A stretch of DNA of 55,091 nt from NCBI RefSeq assembly GCF_900316895.1, contig NZ_ONER01000012.1:1-55091 (forward strand), read 5' to 3'. The first letter of the stretch is position 1. Each line of letters begins with the position of its first letter. A model generated the notes under the pieces. The model ran no database searches, had not been told where the DNA came from, and saw only the letters and a program-made list of their open reading frames with translations. The DNA is from an uncultured Methanobrevibacter sp. (lineage in GTDB: Archaea > Methanobacteriota > Methanobacteria > Methanobacteriales > Methanobacteriaceae). Shown in pieces: positions 49,141-55,091 of the stretch. The position numbers and the translations under genes are program-made.

Positions 49141-49668
49141 TTAATCAAAAAATTCATTGACAGTGATTAAAGGTTCTAAAGTTATACCCGCTTTTTCAAA
49201 CTCTTCAATAGCGCCTTCCTGTCTGTCAACCACAACGAATGCCCTAACTACATTGCCGCCATTATCCTGAATAGCGTTTATGGCTTTTAAAAGTGATCCG
49301 CCAGTGGTGGAAACGTCTTCAACTACAATAACATCATCATCTTGGTTTAACTCACCTTCAATTAATTTAGATGTTCCGTAGCCTTTCTTTTCCTTACGAA
49401 TCATTAACAAAGGAATTTTGGATTCCAGTGAAACAGCTGTGGCAATTGGAACTGCACCTAAAGCTGGTCCTGCAACTTTATCAATGTCTTCATCTTTTAT
49501 TTTTTCAGTGATTAATTTTGAAATAGTGGACAATATTTCAGGCTCGGTAATCGCCTTTTTCATATTGATGTAGTAATTGCTCTTCTTTCCGGAAGATAAA
49601 GTAAAATCACCTTCTAAAAATACTTCATTTTCCTTTAACAATTCGATTAAATACTCTTTTGAAACCAT
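49141..49668 (-). CDS. pyrE: Orotate phosphoribosyltransferase
   Basis: A 175-residue type I phosphoribosyltransferase: FTLSSGKKSNYYINMKKAIT near 20-39, VAGPALGAVPIATAVSL near 64-80 and the PRPP motif DDVIVVEDVSTTGGSLLKAI near 109-128. It makes OMP from orotate and PRPP. The ATG overlaps the stop of the PRC-barrel gene (TAATG), so they are coupled. Stop is 22 bp from the convergent moaB stop. Confidence 0.9.
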   Translation of the reverse strand: MVSKEYLIELLKENEVFLEGDFTLSSGKKSNYYINMKKAITEPEILSTISKLITEKIKDEDIDKVAGPALGAVPIATAVSLESKIPLLMIRKEKKGYGTSKLIEGELNQDDDVIVVEDVSTTGGSLLKAINAIQDNGGNVVRAFVVVDRQEGAIEEFEKAGITLEPLITVNEFFD

Positions 49669-49898
49669 TATAAATCATCTTCCCCTTTAAGTATAATCTT
49701 ATCGCCGATGACCTTAACAAGCTCCATAGGAACTAGATTTTCACTAGCTTTGATTTGTTCGGAAAATCCTGTTTTTTTGAGTACCAAATCAGTGATTTCA
49801 TATGTATCCTTATCCAAGACAACATCAGAAACTTTACCGACAATCTGAATGTCTGCATCGAGAACTTCTTTTCCAAATAATTCATCTCTTATTCTCAT
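49668..49898 (-). CDS. PRC-barrel domain protein
   Basis: From ATG 49898 (AAGGTG six bases upstream) the protein has 76 residues: MRIRDELFGKEVLDADIQIV, GKVSDVVLDKDTYEITDLVL and EDDL at the end, a single PRC-barrel. Such small archaeal proteins lie in many operons and may bind RNA or membranes. It is coupled to pyrE. TATA-like sequence lies in 49905-49960. Confidence 0.8.
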   Translation of the reverse strand: MRIRDELFGKEVLDADIQIVGKVSDVVLDKDTYEITDLVLKKTGFSEQIKASENLVPMELVKVIGDKIILKGEDDL

Positions 49899-50026
49899 AA
49901 AAAACACCTTTTTAATATTAGATAGTTGTTAATATTAATTAATTGTTTCTAAAAAATGGAGACAAAAAAGCAAAATTGTATTAAATAGTAACAATATAAT
50001 AACAATATTGATTTCAAGGTGAATCT

Positions 50027-51283
50027 ATGGAAGAAAGAACTTTTAGCGTATCGGAAATTAATTCTTATCTCAATAAAAAGTTTAAAGAAGATCCAAATTT
50101 AAAAAACATTTATGTTAAAGGTGAAATTTCCAATTATAAAACCTATCCAAGTGGACACAGCTATTTCACTTTAAAGGATGAGGATTCACAGATTCCTGCA
50201 GTATTCTTTAAATTTTACAAAAAAAGGTCACTGACTTTTGAACCCAAAGACGGCATGAAAGTTATTGTTAAAGGTAAAATTGAAGTTTATGAAAAGGATG
50301 GCAAATATCAATTATATGTCACCAAAATTACTGAAGACGGAATTGGAATCCTATATGCCAAATATGAACAGTTAAAAAAGGATCTTGAAAGAGAAGGATT
50401 ATTTGATGATGCCCATAAAAAAGAAATACCGAAGTATCCGAAAAGAATTGGAGTGGTGACCGCCCAGACTGGAGCCGTCATAAAAGACATCATCACTACA
50501 GTCAGAAGAAGATATCCAATTTGTGAAATACTATTATTTTCAACATTGGTTCAGGGAAACATGGCAGCTCCGCAAATCGTGAGGCAGATTAAACATGCTC
50601 AAGAATATGATATAGACACGCTCATTGTAGGTCGTGGCGGAGGAAGCATTGAAGATTTATGGCCTTTCAACGAGGAGATTGTAGCTCGTGCAATTTATGA
50701 TTGCAAAATCCCGGTCATAAGTGCAGTGGGCCATGAAACCGACTACACAATATCTGATTTTGTAGCGGATAAAAGGGCTCCAACACCGACAGCGGCTGGA
50801 GAATTTGCTGTTCCAAATATAATAGAAATAAAAAACAATGTTAACCAGCTTTCCAATAGAATCAACAAGAGCATTGAAAACAAGCTATTTGAAAATAAGA
50901 CCCGATTGAAAAACATTTCCCAAAAGAATGTTTTGAAAAATCCTGAATCTATTTATGAAATTAAGGGAATGCATTTGGACAATTTGATTAACAAACTTGA
51001 CTTTACCTCCAAAAGCATTATTTCACAGAATAGAAACAGATTATTTAAACTGGAAAACTCCATTGTTTTGAAAAAACCTGAAGAAATAATAAAACCAAAA
51101 AAAGAAGCATGTTTAAGAAATATTAACAAACTAGAAGTTTTGAACCCTCTTTTGACATTGAAAAGAGGTTATACCATGGCAAAATCTGGAGACAAAGTAA
51201 TTTCTTCAGCAAAAGAGGTTAGCTCCGGAGATAAACTTGATATTGAATTTGATGACGGAATCGTAAATACAAAGGTGATATAA
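50027..51283 (+). CDS. xseA: Exodeoxyribonuclease VII large subunit
   Basis: A 418-residue protein. The N-terminal OB-fold (RTFSVSEINSYLNKKFKEDP; VKGEISNYKTYPSGHSYFTL) precedes the catalytic domain: RIGVVTAQTGAVIKDIITTV, LIVGRGGGSIEDLWPFNEEI near 203-222 and SAVGHETDYTISDFVADKRA. A long helical coiled region follows and the end LKRGYTMAKSGDKVISSAKE is the family's. It degrades single-stranded DNA with the small subunit. ExoVII is bacterial; its presence here points to ancient transfer. GGTGAATCT lies before the ATG; xseB starts in its stop codon. Confidence 0.9.
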   Translation: MEERTFSVSEINSYLNKKFKEDPNLKNIYVKGEISNYKTYPSGHSYFTLKDEDSQIPAVFFKFYKKRSLTFEPKDGMKVIVKGKIEVYEKDGKYQLYVTKITEDGIGILYAKYEQLKKDLEREGLFDDAHKKEIPKYPKRIGVVTAQTGAVIKDIITTVRRRYPICEILLFSTLVQGNMAAPQIVRQIKHAQEYDIDTLIVGRGGGSIEDLWPFNEEIVARAIYDCKIPVISAVGHETDYTISDFVADKRAPTPTAAGEFAVPNIIEIKNNVNQLSNRINKSIENKLFENKTRLKNISQKNVLKNPESIYEIKGMHLDNLINKLDFTSKSIISQNRNRLFKLENSIVLKKPEEIIKPKKEACLRNINKLEVLNPLLTLKRGYTMAKSGDKVISSAKEVSSGDKLDIEFDDGIVNTKVI

Positions 51284-51501
51284 TGGAAGATTTAAGTTTT
51301 GAAGAAAGTTTAGAAAAATTAGAAGAAATCGTGAACAAATTAGAAAATGGTGACGTTCCATTGGATGATGCAATTGACGAATTCAACAAAGCAATGCAGC
51401 TTGTTAAAGTATGTAATGATAAATTAAATTCCGCTGAAGAGGCAATTGCAAAAATAGTTAAAGACAATGGAGATGTTGTTGAATTCAATTCAACAGAGTG
51501 A
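51283..51501 (+). CDS. xseB: Exodeoxyribonuclease VII small subunit
   Basis: A 72-residue helical protein with the XseB signature SFEESLEKLEEIVNKLENGD and VPLDDAIDEFNKAMQLVKVC. Several copies wrap around XseA. The start overlaps the xseA stop (TAATG), so the subunits are made together. Both genes therefore came as a unit. Confidence 0.9.
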   Translation: MEDLSFEESLEKLEEIVNKLENGDVPLDDAIDEFNKAMQLVKVCNDKLNSAEEAIAKIVKDNGDVVEFNSTE

Positions 51502-51540
51502 AAATTGTCTTTAATTTCGAAAAAAAGAAAAAAAGAAAAT

Positions 51541-51837
51541 TTAAAGATCAGTAGCCTCAGCATCAAAAACATCAATGATGAGATCGGATGCAACTAAATC
51601 TTGAATATTTTCTCCGAATCTAATGAAATGATCTGTTTGCAAATGTGAACCTAATATTTCTTTTGATTCCCATTGTTCTACAAATAACAATGTGCCATCT
51701 GCAGTATTAGAATATAAATTATAATCTATATTTCCTTCTTCTTTTTTAGTGTTTTCAATTAAATCCTGTGCAAATTCTACAATTTTTGCGCATGCATCTT
51801 CGTCTTTAGGAATTGCTTTTGCTAAAACCATTATCAT
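51541..51837 (-). CDS. ABM-domain small monooxygenase-like protein
   Basis: A 98-residue ferredoxin-like protein: MIMVLAKAIPKDEDACAKIV, ENTKKEEGNIDYNLYSNTAD (the E..G.L.Y pattern) and FVEQWESKEILGSHLQTDHF. This matches the antibiotic biosynthesis monooxygenase fold, a cofactor-free quinone or heme-type enzyme. Substrate unknown. GAGGTG lies six bases before the ATG. A long hairpin (51863-51919) lies upstream, and adh-npdG lies beyond. Confidence 0.8.
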   Translation of the reverse strand: MIMVLAKAIPKDEDACAKIVEFAQDLIENTKKEEGNIDYNLYSNTADGTLLFVEQWESKEILGSHLQTDHFIRFGENIQDLVASDLIIDVFDAEATDL

Positions 51838-51862
51838 TTAAATCACCTCATAATTAAGGAAC

Positions 51863-51919
51863 CTTGAGTTAAATATTAAGAAATTATGAAGACATAATTT
51901 CCTAAATATTTAACTTAAG
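51863..51919. repeat. Long imperfect hairpin, about 26 bp per arm
   Basis: Arm 1 51863-51888 (core GTTAAATATTAAGAAATTATG), loop AAGA, arm 2 51893-51919 (core CATAATTTCCTAAATATTTA). One mismatch or one-base bulge occurs in the middle, plus one G-T pair near the base. It lies between npdG and the ABM gene, both on the minus strand, 26 bp before the ABM start: a terminator for npdG, a leader structure, or a remnant element. Confidence 0.6.
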
Positions 51920-52067
51920 TTGAAATTAAATATATCAGTCATACCAATTATATTTTAAGACAACATTTTACAAATAGAGTAGTATTAAAAATATTACCTA
52001 ATTTCAATCTTATTTCTCGAACTGTGGGATTCCAGTAATTCTAAGTCCTCCATAATGGGATCTGTAT

Positions 52068-52688
52068 TTAATATTCAATCCGATTAATAATGGAGTGATT
52101 GATTATTCTTGATTTTTCTAATATTCCACAGTCAATAGCTTGAATGCCTGGAAGTTTATCTATAAGTTCAATTGCAACTTCTTTAGCTTCCTTATCATCC
52201 CCTGCGATTAAACAATCACAGTCTATTTCATTTGGAATATTAGCCAAATGGGAGTTACTGATATTACAGAAGGCACATATTACTTTTGCGCCGGTTCCTT
52301 CAAGGATTTTAGCAGTCCTTTCTGCAGCAGAACCTTCCATTAAGTCAATGAAACGGAAAGGTTTTCCGCCGATAGCTGTTTCAAGAGGAACAGTTGCATC
52401 AAGAACAATTTTATCAGCACAAAATTCTTTAATTCCTTCTAGTGTAGGTTTTTGAGCTGCAAGAGGCACGGTGAGAATTAAGATATCTCCAGCTTTTGCC
52501 GCATCTTCGTTGGCCATACCTACAATATTCAAATCATAATCTTTAAGCTCTTCAATTGTTTCTTCAACAATGGTTAAAGCTTTTTCTTCTTTACGGGATC
52601 CGACAATGACTTCAACACCTTCAATTGCAAATCTCTTTGCAATTCCAAGACCTTGTGGACCTGTTCCGCCAATAACTGCAACTTTCAT
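52068..52688 (-). CDS. npdG: NADPH:F420 oxidoreductase, C-terminus lost by frameshift
   Basis: The 206-residue reading frame has the Rossmann start MKVAVIGGTGPQGLGIAKRF, NADP phosphate-binding VGSRKEEKAL, LTVPLAAQKPTLEG and AFCNISNSHLANIP. It transfers hydride between NADPH and F420. After RII (52101) the frame ends as NHSIINRIEY, unlike the family. One base over (junction near 52100) the expected end ITPLLIGLNIKYRSHYGGLR onward is open to TAA at 52010, so the true gene spans 52010-52688 with a frameshift (+1 or -5). GGTGAT precedes the ATG. It follows adh by 60 bp: together they feed alcohol electrons into F420. Confidence 0.88.
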   Translation of the reverse strand: MKVAVIGGTGPQGLGIAKRFAIEGVEVIVGSRKEEKALTIVEETIEELKDYDLNIVGMANEDAAKAGDILILTVPLAAQKPTLEGIKEFCADKIVLDATVPLETAIGGKPFRFIDLMEGSAAERTAKILEGTGAKVICAFCNISNSHLANIPNEIDCDCLIAGDDKEAKEVAIELIDKLPGIQAIDCGILEKSRIINHSIINRIEY

Positions 52689-52748
52689 AATATCACCTTA
52701 AAAAAAGAAAATAATATGTAATGATTAGAATCATTACATAAAAAGTAT

Positions 52749-53825
52749 CTAGTCGAGATCTAACATTACTACAGGTTTGATTAAGTCTTTAGGTTTGTCT
52801 TTCATCAAGAGTAATGCATCTTCGATTTTTTCAAGACCTTTGAATTTGTGGGTTACTAATAATTCTGGGTCTTGTCTGCCGTATAATGCTAAGTCAGCAA
52901 GTCTTTCCATCCTTACTGCTCCACCAGGACATAATCCGTTTTTAATGTTGATGTTAGACATACCGCAACCCCAGAGTTCACGTGGGATTAATACATTGTC
53001 AGCACCACTTAAGTAGTTTACGTTGGATACGGTTCCTCCTGCTTTTGCTGCACCGATAGCTTCTTTCCATGTGTTTTCTAAGTTACCACCAGCAATAATT
53101 ACGGAGTCTACACCAGCACCGTCGGTTAATTCTCTGACTTGTTCGTCGATTGGTCCTTCCCTATAGTTGATGATGTCTGTTGCACCGTATTTTTTAGCAA
53201 CTTCAACGGAGATTGGACGAGTACCTGCTGCAAACATTCTTCCTGCACCTAAACATTTAGCACCAGCAATAGCTGAAAGACCTACTGCACCGATACCGAT
53301 AACGAGTACGGTTCCACCTAATGGGATGTCTGCGTTTTCTGAACCCATCATACCGGTAGACCACATGTCTGTTAACATTACAGCAGCTTCATCAGACATT
53401 CCGTCAGGTATGAATGTTAGGTTTGCGTCTGCCATGTTTACGTGGAATCTTTCACCGAATACACCGTCTTTGAAGTTGGAGAATTTCCAACCACCGAGAG
53501 GTTCGGTTGTTTGTGATGGGAATCCTCTTTGTGCTGCTTCATCATCCCAGTCAGGAGTAATAGCAGGAACAATTACACGGTCTCCAGGTTTGAATTTGGT
53601 AACGTGGCTACCTACTTCAACAACTTCACCGACTGCTTCGTGACCTAAGACCATGTCTCTTCTGTCACCGATTGCACCTTCCCATACTGTGTGGATATCT
53701 GAAGTACAAGGGGATACACAAGTTGGTTTAATGATTGCGTCTAATGGTCCACATTCAGGAACTTCTTTTTCTACCCATCCGATTTCATTGAGTCTTTTCA
53801 TTGCAAATCCTTTAAAAGTTGCCAT
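52749..53825 (-). CDS. adh: NADP-dependent zinc alcohol dehydrogenase (secondary alcohol type)
   Basis: From ATG 53825 (GAGGTG six bases upstream) the protein has 358 residues. Zn-site: VSPCTSDIH with Cys40, GHEAVGEV with His62, and an Asp in MLTDMWSTG (about residue 152). It lacks the structural zinc cysteines. The cofactor motif GIGAVGLSAIAG and GTRPISVEVAKKYGATDIIN match the NADP-specific Thermoanaerobacter brockii-type enzyme (secondary alcohols, ethanol). With npdG it lets hydrogenotrophic methanogens use alcohols as electron donors. A perfect inverted repeat (53886-53904) overlaps the TATA region, suggesting control. Confidence 0.9.
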   Translation of the reverse strand: MATFKGFAMKRLNEIGWVEKEVPECGPLDAIIKPTCVSPCTSDIHTVWEGAIGDRRDMVLGHEAVGEVVEVGSHVTKFKPGDRVIVPAITPDWDDEAAQRGFPSQTTEPLGGWKFSNFKDGVFGERFHVNMADANLTFIPDGMSDEAAVMLTDMWSTGMMGSENADIPLGGTVLVIGIGAVGLSAIAGAKCLGAGRMFAAGTRPISVEVAKKYGATDIINYREGPIDEQVRELTDGAGVDSVIIAGGNLENTWKEAIGAAKAGGTVSNVNYLSGADNVLIPRELWGCGMSNINIKNGLCPGGAVRMERLADLALYGRQDPELLVTHKFKGLEKIEDALLLMKDKPKDLIKPVVMLDLD

Positions 53826-54383
53826 TTTTTTCACCTCTTTTAAGTAAAACATTCATATAAAATTTAAGTGAAAAAACAAGGAAATATAAACAAAAAATGT
53901 TTATAAATAACCGATTTAAACACGTATTTCTTTAAAAAACATGATTATAAACATGTTAATTTAGAAATAACTAAATAGTATACAAATGTTTTCTAATTTA
54001 ATATATTACATGCCCCATATATAAAAGTTACTACTTATTAGTGTATATTTTCAGTATTACCAAATAATTAAGGATAGAATGATAATTTTAAGGACTCATG
54101 ATGATTTTTTATTATGATGATTTTAATTACTCTGAAAACAAAAATTTTAAAAAAAATGCTAAAAATTCAAAACGATTGTGAAAATGGAATAGTGAATTAA
54201 TAAATTAGAATTAACTTAGAAAATTTAAATGTTATGAAAAAAATTAAAATATGAAATGAAAATTTAAGAGACTGCAAATAAAAAAATCTATGCTGATGTG
54301 AAAAACAAGTCAATGTAAAAAATTCATGTTGATGATAAAAAAATAATTGAATGCAAATAATACATAAAATAAAATAAAAAAAA
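53826..54383. other. Long AT-rich intergenic region upstream of adh
   Basis: No gene seen. ATAAACA-AAAAA-TGTTTAT (53886-53904) is a perfect 7-bp inverted repeat in the adh promoter zone, next to TATA-like TTTATAAA. AACATG...CATGTT (53938-53957) and repeated ATGATGATTTT (about 54099-54122) follow. 54230-54370 is A-rich with recurring ATGATG/ATGTTGATG motifs and several A6-7 tracts. GGTAATACT appears inverted near 54054. Confidence 0.4.
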
Positions 54384-55091
54384 TTATTTCAAAATATGCT
54401 TTTTATAGGAATAATAAAACCTATAGGCATCACCGATACCGGATTGTTCCTCAATGAAAAGCATTTCCGAATTATCAAAGACAGAATCATCATAAAATAA
54501 AAATATTGATGCAAACTTATCAGATACAGTGAAAAAGATATTTGACAGGTCTTCAACAATATAATAATCAATCTTTTTATCACGAACCAATGCCTTGAAA
54601 TAATTTTCAGAATCGGATTTGACTATTAAATCATGGATTGTTTTTGTAGTCAGTAAATCCAAATGTCCCTCATGATCAATTAAAGCTTCATATATTGAAT
54701 CCATGAAAATCTTTGAAAATACCGGTAAAATCATACAGATATCGGTAGATTTTTTTATATTATCCAGATAAACATTTATAGGCTTTGCAAATTCTGTTAT
54801 ACTGGACTTTACCGATGAAACTCCACTAAATGAAGAAATATCTTTTAAAAAACGATTTGGTATTGATTTAATAGAATGGTCTTCCCAAAATCTTTCCTGA
54901 TTGTCAATATTTTCAAAATTGGACACTAAATTTTGTAAATTTTTAGCAAATAAAAATCCTATGGATGTAATAGCATATTTCTTATCCGGCAAACGTGTAA
55001 TCAATTTGCAAGATTTCAAATCGTTTAACCCTCTGGAAATATTCGCAGATTTTTTGTTGGACTCTGATTCAAGCTCTTTAATAGTCTTGTT
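54384..55091 (-). CDS. Third FilR1-like (DUF1724) winged-helix regulator, 5' end outside the window
   Basis: An open frame from 55091 to the stop at 54384 (235 residues visible, start missing). It matches the pair at 46661 and 47449: RGLNDLKSCKLITRLPDKKY (HTH wing), RFWEDHSIKSIPNRFLKDIS, ICMILPVFSKIFMDSIYEAL and FFTVSDKFASIFLFYDDSVF. Its transcription runs toward adh, but 558 bp separate them, so a link to the alcohol genes is only a possibility. Confidence 0.75.
   Translation of the reverse strand, partial: NKTIKELESESNKKSANISRGLNDLKSCKLITRLPDKKYAITSIGFLFAKNLQNLVSNFENIDNQERFWEDHSIKSIPNRFLKDISSFSGVSSVKSSITEFAKPINVYLDNIKKSTDICMILPVFSKIFMDSIYEALIDHEGHLDLLTTKTIHDLIVKSDSENYFKALVRDKKIDYYIVEDLSNIFFTVSDKFASIFLFYDDSVFDNSEMLFIEEQSGIGDAYRFYYSYKKHILK

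Noticed and set aside
53826..54383. Tandem repeat or RNA gene in the A-rich gap
   Set aside because: Recurring ATGATG motifs and A-tracts are irregularly spaced (16-24 bp) and show no consistent fold, unlike the 46408 array.
1..55091. Insertion sequences, prophage or integrated elements
   Set aside because: No transposase, integrase, capsid or terminase reading frames and no flanking direct repeats were found; the exonuclease VII genes are the clearest sign of old gene transfer.

Overview
This window is chromosome of a methanogenic archaeon, most likely a Methanobrevibacter species. It is AT-rich. It carries HdrB/HdrC, an FwdF-type polyferredoxin, six methanogenesis marker proteins (Mmp2, 3, 5, 6, 15, 17), a pseudomurein-binding surface protein, NADPH:F420 oxidoreductase, diphthamide and tRNA m1G37 enzymes, Nob1, archaeal SRP RNA and pyruvate carboxylase PycA next to BirA. 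Promoters look archaeal (TTTATATA boxes) and ribosome binding sites follow GAGGTG or GGAGG. There are no insertion sequences, prophage genes or CRISPR arrays.

Layout. 1-6.2 kb: a partial SPOUT RNA methyltransferase, a METTL5-like methyltransferase, pycA-birA, an MJ0158-type PLP enzyme with a small partner, and fumarase beta. 6.3-12.4 kb: a DUF2070 membrane protein, a small 3-TM protein, RqcH/NEMF, a UPF0173 hydrolase and a 2-TM protein. 12.5-17.8 kb: two tiny class III signal peptide (pilin-like) genes, FwdF-like polyferredoxin plus ferredoxin, archaeal CoaD, and a large Ig-like/pseudomurein-binding/transglutaminase-fold wall protein. 18.2-22.3 kb: a radical SAM protein, an aminotransferase, a CDF transporter, tRNA-Ser(GCU) and SRP RNA. 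22.5-30.7 kb: a CBS protein with 2-phosphoglycerate kinase, a phosphoesterase, two methanogen proteins of unknown function, hdrC plus a damaged hdrB, a short TGT-like protein and several hypotheticals. 30.9-36.7 kb: dphB, trm5, mtnA, ppaC and a CapA-like protein. 36.8-46.3 kb: nifB next to mmp17-mmp15-mmp5-mmp6-mmp3, a secreted nuclease, then nob1-DUF2117-mmp2-DUF4013. 46.4-48.6 kb: a 16-unit 11-bp repeat array and a palindrome in front of three HTH regulator genes. 48.6-55.1 kb: moaB, pyrE, exonuclease VII (xseAB), a small monooxygenase, npdG (frameshifted), an NADP alcohol dehydrogenase and a partial third regulator.

The most interesting points are: (1) nifB stands directly beside the mmp genes implicated in activating methyl-coenzyme M reductase, in a window with no nitrogenase genes; (2) hdrB has lost about 41 nt between two cluster-ligand regions and is out of frame, while its partner HdrC carries a 135-residue acidic extension with 11-residue repeats; (3) npdG has a separate C-terminal frameshift; (4) an in-register 16 x 11-bp DNA array sits upstream of paralogous regulators.

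All functional calls are from reading the sequence and remembering protein families; no searches were run.
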